This document shows, in pieces, positions 1-6,550 of a DNA stretch of 11,405 bases (positions within the stretch are counted from its first letter, which is position 1; each line of letters opens with the position of its first letter). The notes under the pieces are model-generated. The model saw only the letters and a program-made list of their open reading frames with translations, made no database searches and was not told the origin of the DNA. The stretch covers positions 1-11,405 of the forward strand of contig JAUVGT010000129.1 in assembly GCA_030593645.1 (NCBI GenBank), written 5' to 3'. Origin of the DNA: Deltaproteobacteria bacterium. GTDB taxonomy: Bacteria; Desulfobacterota; Desulfobacteria; Desulfobacterales; JAUVGT01. Both the position numbers and the translations under genes were made by a program.

Positions 1-138
1 AAAGTCCAACTTCTGCGTTGTGCTGCATTTCGCAATCATTCAACGTACTATAAGTACGCTTCATGATTACGAAATTTGCACGCCTTGAATTTGAACTTTT
101 TACGAAACCGTCTAATTCGGACTTTTTACGAAACCATC
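1..138. repeat. Partial palindromic repeat element (MITE/REP-like), cut by the window edge
   Basis: Bases 1-49 and 53-101 form a long imperfect inverted repeat around a short ATA centre at 50-52. The innermost arms CGTACT (44-49) and AGTACG (53-58) are perfect. Further out, ATTTCGCAATCAT on the left pairs well with ATGATTACGAAAT on the right, and AAAGTCCAA (1-9) matches the complement of TTGAACTTT (91-99) in 8 of 9 bases. The right end carries a tandem copy of one motif, GAACTTTTTACGAAACCGTC (93-112) and GGACTTTTTACGAAACCATC (119-138). The first bases of the window, AAAGTCC, are the complement of the start of that motif, so the matching left end probably lies just outside the window. I see no transposase and no open reading frame in it. 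A non-autonomous repeat family is the likely identity; similar sequences seem common in Desulfobacteraceae genomes, but that is memory, not a search. Confidence 0.7.
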
Positions 139-225
139 AAACTTAGGGTTCGCGCAAAAATAAGTTTACATTTGTTTGACCGCAACTGCAACATGTAATT
201 GAAAATCACTGTAATAACTGTTAAT

Positions 226-247
226 AACCGATTTATCTCCATCGGTT
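226..247. promoter_or_regulatory. Inverted repeat AACCGAT-N8-ATCGGTT
   Basis: Perfect 7-bp arms, AACCGAT (226-232) and ATCGGTT (241-247), are separated by 8 nt. It could be a small RNA hairpin or a dimeric operator. The same half-site ACCGAT recurs singly at 365-370 and in a dyad upstream of the RDD gene (5082-5106), but with a different spacing. There is no T-run after it, so it is not a terminator for genes to the left. Confidence 0.35.
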
Positions 248-315
248 CTCCAATGATCAGCCGGATCGGCAGGCAGAGCCTGGTATTTTCATGATATTGG
301 ATTCCCAGCGAATAA

Positions 316-344
316 ATTAAATATTTAATAATATCAATTTGATA
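316..344. promoter_or_regulatory. Two adjacent AT-rich palindromes, candidate operator
   Basis: A perfect 14-bp palindrome ATTAAATATTTAAT (316-329) is followed two bases later by the perfect inverted repeat TATCAA-T-TTGATA (332-344). Their position about 270 bp upstream of the aapJ start is plausible for a regulator of amino-acid uptake. Such palindromes also arise by chance in AT-rich DNA, and no regulator can be named. Confidence 0.3.
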
Positions 345-527
345 CGAAATTTTTATGAGAAGTCACCGATACGCAAAATTATTATTATTTTTTCTTGCAA
401 AACACAATTCCTTTTTGTTATTGAAAGTAACCACTTTAATTATTGGAAGATTTTTAAGCTTGTATTTGGGGAGAGAGGGTATCGTAAAGCAGTAACGTGT
501 TCCATTAGCGGATAAGACGTTCAAAAA

Positions 528-549
528 CCACTGTTTTTTTCAAAAGTGG
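528..549 (+). promoter_or_regulatory. Leader hairpin CCACT/AGTGG upstream of aapJ
   Basis: CCACT-G-TTTT (528-537) can pair with AAAAGTGG (542-549), giving a short stem with one bulged G and a tiny T-rich loop. It lies about 45 nt before the ribosome binding site of aapJ. It would sit in the 5' untranslated leader if transcription starts upstream. The stem is short and A/T-rich, so stability is doubtful. Confidence 0.3.
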
Positions 550-610
550 AATGCATTATCGCGATCCCGGGAGGTTCATTCGTAAACCGTAACTTAAAGG
601 AGGAGTTAGG

Positions 611-1624
611 ATGAAACTGTTAAAAATGAGTATTATCCTGTTGGCTATTTTTGCTTTCATCGGTGTTGCAAGCGCAGGTACGCTTGATGAAGTCAAAGCG
701 AAAGGTTTTATTAAAGTTGGCGTTAATGGTACTGTTTTTGGATTTAGCATGCCTGACAAAAAAGGTAACTGGAAAGGACTTGATGTTGATACAGCCCGGG
801 CGATTTCCGCCGCGATATTCGGAAAACCGGATAAGATTAAATTTGTTCCTTTAACAGCTGTACAGCGGTTGCCGGCTCTTCAGTCAAAAGAGATCGATGT
901 TTTATGCCGTAATACCACCCAGACCTTGACCCGTGAAACCAAAAACGGACTCAATTTCGTTCATGTAAATTACTATGATGGTCAGGGTTTTCTCGTACCG
1001 AAGAAACTTGGAATCAAGAGCGCCAAAGAGCTGGACGGTGCGACAATCTGTGTTCTTCCGGGAACAACCACAGAGATGAACGCTGCTGATTATTTCCGTT
1101 CAAACGGGATGAAATGGAAACCGGTTGTAATCGAACAGGGTTCCGAACTCAACAAAGCTTTCTTTGCGGGCCGTTGCGACTGCCTGACATCAGACGCATC
1201 CCAGCTGGCTGCCCATCGTACAGTAGCTCCAAATCCGGATGATTATATGCTGCTGCCGGAAATCATCTCCAAGGAACCCCTTGCTCCTGTGGTCCGTCAT
1301 GGTGATGACCAGTGGTATGATATTGTCAATTTTACAGTAATGGCACTGATCAATGCCGAAGAAATGGGCATTACGTCAAAGAATGTCAAAAAAATGCTTA
1401 AGAGCAAAAATCCTGGGATACAGCGCTTTTTGGGCGTAACTCCCGGCATGGGCGAAGCACTGGGTCTTGATGATAAATGGGCCTACAACATCATTAAGCA
1501 AGTCGGTAACTATGGCGAGATTTTTGAGCGCAATATCGGCGTAAAAACACCTCTTGAATTGGAACGCGGACTGAATGCCCTTTGGACAAAAGGCGGGCTG
1601 ATGTACGCCTCACCGTTTAGATAA
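611..1624 (+). CDS. aapJ: General L-amino acid ABC transporter, periplasmic substrate-binding protein AapJ
   Basis: This 337-residue protein captures amino acids in the periplasm and delivers them to the AapQ/AapM permease. A Sec signal peptide spans residues 1-22 (MKLLKM, a hydrophobic core, then ASA before Gly23). The mature part matches the AapJ/BztA family closely in remembered signatures: GNWKGLDVD near 52-60, ALQSKEIDVLCRNTT near 89-103, LNFVHVNYYDGQGF near 114-127, GRCDCLTSDASQL near 187-199, DQWYDIVNFTVMALINAEE near 233-251, and a C-terminal LNALWTKGGLMYASP stretch. Length is that of the family. The ATG is preceded by a very strong ribosome binding site, AAAGGAGG at 596-603, fixing the start and implying high translation. 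It is first in the operon and is followed directly by an intrinsic terminator. Substrate range (broad, acidic or polar amino acids) is known for the family but cannot be read from this sequence. Confidence 0.95.
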   Translation: MKLLKMSIILLAIFAFIGVASAGTLDEVKAKGFIKVGVNGTVFGFSMPDKKGNWKGLDVDTARAISAAIFGKPDKIKFVPLTAVQRLPALQSKEIDVLCRNTTQTLTRETKNGLNFVHVNYYDGQGFLVPKKLGIKSAKELDGATICVLPGTTTEMNAADYFRSNGMKWKPVVIEQGSELNKAFFAGRCDCLTSDASQLAAHRTVAPNPDDYMLLPEIISKEPLAPVVRHGDDQWYDIVNFTVMALINAEEMGITSKNVKKMLKSKNPGIQRFLGVTPGMGEALGLDDKWAYNIIKQVGNYGEIFERNIGVKTPLELERGLNALWTKGGLMYASPFR

Positions 1625-1635
1625 TAGATATAATG

Positions 1636-1660
1636 GTGCCCTCCCAAGGGCACTTTTTTT
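1636..1660 (+). terminator. Intrinsic terminator between aapJ and aapQ
   Basis: A perfect 7-bp stem GTGCCCT (1636-1642) / AGGGCAC (1647-1653) with a CCCA loop is followed at once by seven T residues (1654-1660). It begins 11 nt after the aapJ stop codon. Its place inside the operon suggests partial termination, leaving aapJ mRNA more abundant than the permease and ATPase messages. Confidence 0.9.
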
Positions 1661-1671
1661 ATCAACAACGC

Positions 1672-1702
1672 GCCTGCTTCCTGTTTTTTGAAGCAGGCTT
1701 TT
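1672..1702 (+). terminator. Second stem-loop with short T tract
   Basis: A perfect 9-bp stem GCCTGCTTC (1672-1680) / GAAGCAGGC (1690-1698) with a 9-nt T-rich loop is followed by TTTT (1699-1702). The T-run is weak, so it may be a back-up terminator or a structure that protects the 3' end of the aapJ message from exonucleases. Confidence 0.65.
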
Positions 1703-1712
1703 GAATTTACAA

Positions 1713-1756
1713 TAGAAGTGGTTTCAAAACCCTCAAAAGTTTGATAACCACTTCTA
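1713..1756 (+). repeat. Third stem-loop between aapJ and aapQ
   Basis: Perfect 11-bp arms TAGAAGTGGTT (1713-1723) and AACCACTTCTA (1746-1756) can extend inward through TCAAA (1724-1728) and TTTGA (1740-1744) past one bulged T. There is no T-run after it. It lies 34 nt before the aapQ start and could be an mRNA-stability or processing structure, or a DNA operator. It follows the two terminator-like hairpins directly. Confidence 0.6.
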
Positions 1757-1790
1757 ACCCACACACCCCGTAAACGGTAATGAAAAAACG

Positions 1791-2963
1791 ATGAAAAACA
1801 GCATATCTGAAAAAGTACCATTTTGGCTTGATCCCAAAAAGCGTGGAATCGTTTTCCAGATTGGTACATTTTGCATGGTCGGACTACTGGCATATTACCT
1901 GATATCAAATGTGCTGATAAATTTAGAAAAACAGGCTGTTGCGACCGGTTTTGACTTTCTTCAAAAAGAATCATCTTTTGAAATTGGTGAGACCCTGATC
2001 ACATATTCAGCTGCCAGTTCCTATGGCAAGGCTCTTATCGTCGGTGCGTTAAATACACTTAAGGTCGCGTTTGTGGGGATTATTATTACGGTCCTTTTAG
2101 GAACGACGGTCGGTATCGCGCGTCTTTCCACAAACTGGCTGGTATCAAAGATCGCGGCCATTTTTATCGAAGTCATGCAGGATATCCCTATACTGCTGCA
2201 GCTGTTTTTCTGGTATGCTATTTTTTATGAATCCCTGCCATCCCCGCGGCAGGCATTAAACCCTTTTGCGGGTCTGTTTTTATGTAACCGGGGGATATTA
2301 TTTGCGGTACCGGAATCACATCCTGCCCATAAGTATATATTTATCGCTTTTGTTATCGGCTGTGTTGCTGCCTACCTGCTATATCGATGGGCCAGGGCAA
2401 GACAGGAAAAGACAGGGCAGATATTTCCAACTTTCAGTGTGGGGACTGGAATCATTATCGGTCTTCCGTTGATCACATGGCTCATTTCCGGCGCACCCAC
2501 CGAGATGGATATTCCGGTACTCACCGGTTTTAATTTTGAGGGCGGCATGAGCTTTAGTCCTGAATTCATTGCCCTGCTCATTGGACTTGTACTGTATACA
2601 TCCGCGTTTGTCGCGGAAGTGGTCCGAGCCGGTATTCAATCCGTCAGCAAAGGACAGACGGAAGCGGCCATGGCGGTTGGATTAAGGCCGGGTCAGGTTT
2701 TAAAACTGGTCATTTTACCCCAGGCACTGAGGGTGATCATCCCGCCTTTGACCAGTCAGATGCTGAATTTGACCAAGAACAGTTCCCTGGCGGTGGCCAT
2801 CGGTTTTCCTGATTTTGTTTCAGTGGCAAATACAACGATCAATCAGACCGGACAATCCATAGAAGGTGTGGCGCTGATCATGGCGTTATACCTTATTTTC
2901 AGCCTGTCCACATCAGTCTTTATGAATTGGTATAATAAAAAAGTAGCCCTTGTGGAAAGATAA
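1791..2963 (+). CDS. aapQ: General L-amino acid ABC transporter, permease AapQ
   Basis: A 390-residue inner-membrane permease, one of the two that form the translocation channel. The N-terminus (residues 10-47) has a cytosolic FWLDPKKRG stretch and a first membrane helix, as in AapQ/BztB. The motif ALNTLKVAFVGIII opens the binding-protein-dependent transport domain near residue 86. The region MQDIPILLQLFFWY (129-142) is typical of the family. The EAA loop that contacts the ATPase starts at EAAMAVG (291-297) and ends near LPQAL (309-313). Several further hydrophobic segments (about 183-198, 217-232, 257-277, 358-376) agree with a polytopic protein. The region about 145-250 is the insertion that makes AapQ longer than ordinary polar amino-acid permeases. 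The start ATG has only a weak ribosome binding site, and a four-codon frame (ATG at 1780, stop at 1792-1794) overlaps it, so initiation may be inefficient or coupled. Confidence 0.93.
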   Translation: MKNSISEKVPFWLDPKKRGIVFQIGTFCMVGLLAYYLISNVLINLEKQAVATGFDFLQKESSFEIGETLITYSAASSYGKALIVGALNTLKVAFVGIIITVLLGTTVGIARLSTNWLVSKIAAIFIEVMQDIPILLQLFFWYAIFYESLPSPRQALNPFAGLFLCNRGILFAVPESHPAHKYIFIAFVIGCVAAYLLYRWARARQEKTGQIFPTFSVGTGIIIGLPLITWLISGAPTEMDIPVLTGFNFEGGMSFSPEFIALLIGLVLYTSAFVAEVVRAGIQSVSKGQTEAAMAVGLRPGQVLKLVILPQALRVIIPPLTSQMLNLTKNSSLAVAIGFPDFVSVANTTINQTGQSIEGVALIMALYLIFSLSTSVFMNWYNKKVALVER

Positions 2964-2970
2964 CAAAACC

Positions 2971-4065
2971 ATGGAAAATACAATTCAAGATACCCAAACC
3001 AGTGAAATCAAACCCCCGATTATCGATGTCGGGGTGATCGGATGGATGAAAGCCAACCTGTTTGATGGTGTTTTTAACTCCATTCTGACCATCATTACTC
3101 TTATTTTGTTATACAAGACCGTGCCTCCGCTGATCAGTTGGGCATTCATTGACAGTACATGGTTAAGTACGGGGCCTGAATGCAAAGAGGCTACAGGTGC
3201 CTGCTGGTCCGTTATTACCACAAATTACCGGCTTATTCTTTTTGGCCTCTATCCTTATGAATTACAATGGAGACCGCTGATCGCGGTGATCATCCTGATC
3301 GGTCTTCTTTTTTACAGCAAGGACAGAAAACACTGGTCAAAATACCTGGGTTATGCATGGATCATCGGGCTTTTTGTCATGGGGATTCTCATGAGGGGAG
3401 GTGTTTTGTGGCTAAAATCCGTAGAGACCAGTGAATGGGGCGGATTACCTTTGACCCTTCTGCTTTCGATTTTCGGTCTGACCGTGGCCTATCCGCTCGG
3501 TGTTATCCTGGCCCTGGGCCGTCAGTCCAAAATGACTTTTATTAAGTATCTTTGCGTGGTTTATATTGAATTGATCAGGGGTGTACCGCTTATCAGCCTC
3601 CTTTTCATGTCATCTTTCATTTTTCCTTTGTTTCTGCCGGAAGGTGTTACATTGAATAATCTTCTCAGGGCCCAGGTTGCTATTATCCTGTTCACGGCGG
3701 CTTATGTTGCTGAAGTTGTCAGGGGCGGACTCCAGGGGATGTCCAGGGGGCAATATGAAGCAGCGGAATCGATGGGATTGAATTATTACCTGACCATGCG
3801 GCTGATCATTTTACCACAGGCGCTTAGAATAGTGATTCCGCCCACGGTAAGTGTCCTTATTTCGGCCTTTAAGGACACATCACTGGTTGTCATAATTTCA
3901 CTTTGGGACCTGATGAAAACCACACAAACTGTAATAAACGACCCTCAATGGATGGGCTTCAGCCGCGAGGCATATATTTTTATTGCACTATTATATTTTC
4001 TCGGCTGTTTTTCCATGTCAAATTTCAGTCGTAAGTTGGAAAAGGAGCTTGATACAGGATACTAA
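2971..4065 (+). CDS. aapM: General L-amino acid ABC transporter, permease AapM
   Basis: A 364-residue inner-membrane permease, partner of AapQ. A family-typical N-terminal part (MKANLFDGVFNSILTI near 26-41, then PPLISWAFIDSTW near 52-64 and GACWSVI near 76-82) precedes the transport domain, which begins near GGLPLTLLLSIFG (157-169). The segment IELIRGVPLISLLFM (199-213) is the conserved membrane stretch, and the EAA loop runs from EAAESMG (263-269) to LPQALR (281-286). I chose ATG 2971, 7 nt after the aapQ stop, with GGAAAG at 2953-2958 as a slightly distant ribosome binding site. An upstream in-frame TTG at 2950 overlapping aapQ is possible but less likely. Close spacing indicates co-translation with aapQ. 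Identity as AapM rather than a glutamate-type GltK rests on the long N-terminal region and gene order. Confidence 0.93.
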   Translation: MENTIQDTQTSEIKPPIIDVGVIGWMKANLFDGVFNSILTIITLILLYKTVPPLISWAFIDSTWLSTGPECKEATGACWSVITTNYRLILFGLYPYELQWRPLIAVIILIGLLFYSKDRKHWSKYLGYAWIIGLFVMGILMRGGVLWLKSVETSEWGGLPLTLLLSIFGLTVAYPLGVILALGRQSKMTFIKYLCVVYIELIRGVPLISLLFMSSFIFPLFLPEGVTLNNLLRAQVAIILFTAAYVAEVVRGGLQGMSRGQYEAAESMGLNYYLTMRLIILPQALRIVIPPTVSVLISAFKDTSLVVIISLWDLMKTTQTVINDPQWMGFSREAYIFIALLYFLGCFSMSNFSRKLEKELDTGY

Positions 4066-4092
4066 AATCTAAAACAAATCAGAGAGAATTAT

Positions 4093-4866
4093 ATGAACGA
4101 TCAGCAAGAAAATAAAATCGCAAGCCCGTCAGATGAAAACATTATTGAAATCACTGATATGCACAAATGGTTCGGTGATTTCCATGTGCTGCAGGGTATA
4201 GACCTGACTGTAAAAAAGAAAGAACGGATTGTCATTTGCGGACCTTCCGGTTCCGGGAAATCGACACTGATTCGGTGCATCAACCGTTTGGAAGAGCATC
4301 AACGCGGGACGATCATTGTGGATGGCATGGAATTGACAAATAATTTAAAGAACATCGAAAAAATTCGCGCGGAAGTGGGGATGGTGTTCCAGCACTTTAA
4401 CCTATTCCCCCATCTCACAATTATTGATAATCTGGCCCTTGGCCCCATATGGGTCAGAAAAGTACCCAAGAAACAGGCTGAAGAGACTGCCATGCACTAC
4501 CTTGAAAAGGTTCATATCGCGGAACAGGCAAAAAAATATCCGGGACAGCTTTCCGGCGGGCAGCAGCAGCGTGTTGCGATCGCACGAAGTCTTTGTATGA
4601 ATCCCCAGGTCATGCTTTTTGATGAACCGACATCCGCCCTTGATCCCGAGATGATCAAGGAAGTACTTGATGTTATGATCGAACTCGCCCGGGAAGGCAT
4701 GACAATGATTGTTGTGACTCATGAAATGGGATTTGCCAAGAGTGTGGCCCATAGGGTCATGTTAATGGATTTTGGCCAGATTCTGGAAAGCAACACACCC
4801 GATGAGTTTTTTGATAACGCGCAGCATGAAAGAACAAAATTATTCCTGAGCCAGATCTTGATATAA
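4093..4866 (+). CDS. aapP: General L-amino acid ABC transporter, ATP-binding protein AapP
   Basis: A 257-residue cytosolic ATPase that powers the AapQ/AapM channel. All nucleotide-binding motifs are intact: Walker A GPSGSGKST (50-58), Q-loop Gln100 in VFQHFNLFPHLT, the signature LSGGQQQR (153-160), Walker B VMLFDEP with the D-loop SALDPE (173-186), and the switch histidine in VTHEMGF (His210). These agree with the polar amino-acid transporter ATPase family (GlnQ/AapP); gene order makes AapP the specific call. The start at 4093 lies 27 nt after aapM behind the purine-rich stretch AGAGAGAA. The residues before about position 18 are a poorly conserved extension. It is the last recognisable gene of the aap operon, and no strong terminator follows. 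Confidence 0.95.
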   Translation: MNDQQENKIASPSDENIIEITDMHKWFGDFHVLQGIDLTVKKKERIVICGPSGSGKSTLIRCINRLEEHQRGTIIVDGMELTNNLKNIEKIRAEVGMVFQHFNLFPHLTIIDNLALGPIWVRKVPKKQAEETAMHYLEKVHIAEQAKKYPGQLSGGQQQRVAIARSLCMNPQVMLFDEPTSALDPEMIKEVLDVMIELAREGMTMIVVTHEMGFAKSVAHRVMLMDFGQILESNTPDEFFDNAQHERTKLFLSQILI

Positions 4867-5154
4867 AAAGGAAGAGAAAACCTCTAGGTAGATATCGATA
4901 AAGGAGATTAACGTTTACAACCCGGAGTATGAAGCTCATATCACGTGTCTGGCACATGGTTGTCTCTGATGATCATTATTGGTTTTCGGGACACAAAAAG
5001 TGTTCACCTTTATCCACTGATGAGTATTGCTGTTCAGGCAATATCTATCCCGATATATCCCTTAAGTTTCGTACTCCCCGAACCGATATTAAATTCATAT
5101 ATCGGTATGTTATGCTGAAAACAATAAAACCACCTTTAATGAATCCAGGAGGCA
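4867..5154. other. Intergenic region between aapP and the RDD-gene cluster
   Basis: About 290 nt with no convincing gene. The long frame beginning at 4929 runs into the next gene in another frame and looks spurious. A weak hairpin GGACAC/GTGTTC (4989-5005) lacks a T-run, so termination of the aap transcript here is uncertain. The clearest element is the dyad at 5082-5106. A new promoter for the downstream cluster would be expected here, but I could not identify one with confidence. Confidence 0.5.
5082..5106. promoter_or_regulatory. Dyad ACCGATAT-N9-ATATCGGT upstream of the RDD gene
   Basis: Perfect 8-bp arms, ACCGATAT (5082-5089) and ATATCGGT (5099-5106), flank a 9-nt AT-rich spacer about 50 nt before the next start codon. 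The geometry fits a dimeric repressor operator or a leader hairpin. The ACCGAT half-site also occurs in a dyad at 226-247, with a shorter spacer. Confidence 0.4.
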
Positions 5155-5157
5155 ATG

Positions 5158-5940
5158 ATGGAGTATTATTATGCTGTAGAAGGGAAAAAGCATGGTCCAA
5201 TAACCAGGGAAGAACTCCAGGAGCTGATAAAGACAAAAAAAATCAATGCGAAAACATTGATCTGGAAACAGGGAATGGCTGAATGGAAGGAACTGGGTGA
5301 GATGAACGGCCAGAAAGCGGCACTGGCCGCAGGGACCGTTCAAACATCCGGCAGGGCAGAAGGAATAGCGGGAGCATCGGCCTGTTCCGAGTGTGGTCGT
5401 TCTTTTTCGACGGATCAAATGATTCGTTTTCAGGACAGATGGATTTGCGCGGCCTGTAAGCCGGTATTTGTACAAAAAATGAAAGAAGGTACCGCTGTCA
5501 ATCTATCCATGGACCACGCCGGTTTCTGGCTGCGGTTCGGGGCCTTTATGATCGACTATATCATTCTTTCTATAGTTAATATGATTATTTATATTCCTCT
5601 ATTTATTTTGATGGCCACATCCATGAACAGCCCGGAGGCGAATCCGGTCGTGTTTATTACTGTCCAGTTGATCGTTATGTTTTTGGGGCTTGCGGTTCAG
5701 GTTGGCTATGAGACCTGGTTTATCGGTAAATATGCCGCTACTCCGGGTAAAATGGCCTGCAAGATTAAAGTTGTTGTGGCGACTGGTGAAAAAGTCAGTT
5801 ATTTGAGGGCCCTGGGTCGATTTTTTGCGAAATGGATCAGTTATATGACTCTCATGATTGGATTCATTATGGCAGGGTTTGACAGTGAAAAAAGGGCATT
5901 GCACGATATGATCTGTGAAACGCGTGTCATCAGGATATAA
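5158..5940 (+). CDS. GYF_2 / zinc-ribbon / RDD domain membrane protein
   Basis: A 260-residue protein with three parts. Residues 1-50 resemble the GYF_2 (DUF4339) domain: YYYAVEGKKHGPIT near the start, then TLIWKQGMAEWKEL. Next comes a Cys4 knuckle, CSEC (Cys76, Cys79) and CAAC (Cys97, Cys100), 17 residues apart, likely binding zinc. The rest is an RDD domain with AGFWLRFGAFMIDYIIL near 121-137, a second hydrophobic stretch near 164-183, TPGKMACKIKVV near 195-206, and RALHDMI near 246-252. The membrane role of RDD proteins is poorly known; some are proposed to be ion or sodium transporters, which cannot be decided here. The ribosome binding site AGGAGG (5147-5152) is best spaced for the second ATG at 5158; the ATG at 5155 would add one Met. 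It heads a close-packed gene run, and the next gene starts 18 nt downstream. Confidence 0.85.
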   Translation: MEYYYAVEGKKHGPITREELQELIKTKKINAKTLIWKQGMAEWKELGEMNGQKAALAAGTVQTSGRAEGIAGASACSECGRSFSTDQMIRFQDRWICAACKPVFVQKMKEGTAVNLSMDHAGFWLRFGAFMIDYIILSIVNMIIYIPLFILMATSMNSPEANPVVFITVQLIVMFLGLAVQVGYETWFIGKYAATPGKMACKIKVVVATGEKVSYLRALGRFFAKWISYMTLMIGFIMAGFDSEKRALHDMICETRVIRI

Positions 5941-5958
5941 TCTGGAAGGATAAGTAGG

Positions 5959-6525
5959 ATGATCAGCTGTACAAATTGCGGCACACCTTTAAACAGCCGG
6001 ATGATCAACACAAATGTAATGATGGCCTGCCCTTCATGTGACGGGTTCCTCCGCGCGGATGTGTATCCGGCTTTGTTTAAGGAGCTGTCCGGAGGTGAGC
6101 CCGGTGAAACCATTCTGACAGATAGCCTCGCAAGCTGTTTCTTTCATCAGGACAAGAAAGCCGTCATACCTTGTGAATCCTGCGGGAGGTTCTTATGCGC
6201 TTTGTGTGATATTGAGTTTAATAATTTGCATATGTGTCCGTTGTGTCTGGAAAAGGGTAAATCAAAAAAGAAAATTCTGAATCTTGAAAACCGGCGTACC
6301 TGTTATGACACTATCGCGCTTTACCTGGCCATTTTTCCGATGTTACTGTTTTTCTGGCCAACAATACTCACAGCACCCATGGTGGTTTTTATGACTGCCT
6401 GGTACTGGAAAAAACCGACAACCATTGTTCCGCGGACAAAGATACGTTACATTCTTGCGTTTCTCATTGCCGCCCTTCAAATACTGGGATGGATCGTGGT
6501 TTTCGTTTTAATGATTACGAGATAA
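5959..6525 (+). CDS. Zinc-ribbon plus B-box-like zinc-finger membrane protein
   Basis: A 188-residue protein with no assigned function. Residues 1-30 form a Cys4 zinc ribbon (CTNC at 4-7, CPSC at 24-27). Residues 60-96 look like a B-box-type zinc finger: Cys60, His63, CESC (72-75), CALC (80-83), His91 and CPLC (93-96). After a basic linker KSKKK, two hydrophobic segments near 118-148 and 163-185 should anchor it in the inner membrane, leaving the fingers in the cytosol if the N-terminus stays inside. A good ribosome binding site, GGAAGGA at 5944-5950, supports the start. It sits in the run with the RDD gene upstream, and a second, smaller B-box-like protein is encoded at 7573. B-box fingers are best known from eukaryotic TRIM proteins as protein-interaction modules; a comparable role in bacteria is inference. 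Confidence 0.8.
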   Translation: MISCTNCGTPLNSRMINTNVMMACPSCDGFLRADVYPALFKELSGGEPGETILTDSLASCFFHQDKKAVIPCESCGRFLCALCDIEFNNLHMCPLCLEKGKSKKKILNLENRRTCYDTIALYLAIFPMLLFFWPTILTAPMVVFMTAWYWKKPTTIVPRTKIRYILAFLIAALQILGWIVVFVLMITR

Positions 6526-6550
6526 CGAATGTTGATGACAGTAAATTTTT

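Larger units (their letters stand above)
139..595. other. Non-coding leader region upstream of aapJ
   Basis: No convincing coding sequence on either strand. The stretch is AT-rich, especially 300-465, and presumably contains the promoter of the aap operon. I could not place a sigma-70 promoter with acceptable -35/-10 boxes and spacing, and I found no GG-N10-GC sigma-54 element. Small dyads are present: AACCGAT/ATCGGTT (226-247), GCCG/CGGC (260-270), CAGGC/GCCTG (270-282), two AT-rich palindromes (316-344) and a CCACT/AGTGG hairpin (528-549). Confidence 0.6.

Noticed and set aside
1510..1974. 154-residue frame on the minus strand
   Set aside because: It crosses the end of aapJ, the three stem-loops and the start of aapQ, and has no recognisable protein features.
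2950..2970. TTG start for aapM overlapping the end of aapQ
   Set aside because: ATG 2971 directly after the aapQ stop is a better initiation codon, and the seven extra residues show no family character.
4950..4964. Sigma-54-like promoter, TGGCAC followed by TTGT
   Set aside because: The spacing between the GG and the downstream element is one base short of the required GG-N10-GC and the C is replaced by T.
4989..5005. GGACAC-AAAAA-GTGTTC hairpin as terminator of the aap operon
   Set aside because: The stem is short with one G-T pair and no T-run follows.
4929..5282. 117-residue open frame between aapP and the RDD gene
   Set aside because: It runs 125 nt into the RDD gene in another frame, has no good ribosome binding site, and its composition has no domain or membrane pattern. 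The RDD frame is clearly the real one.
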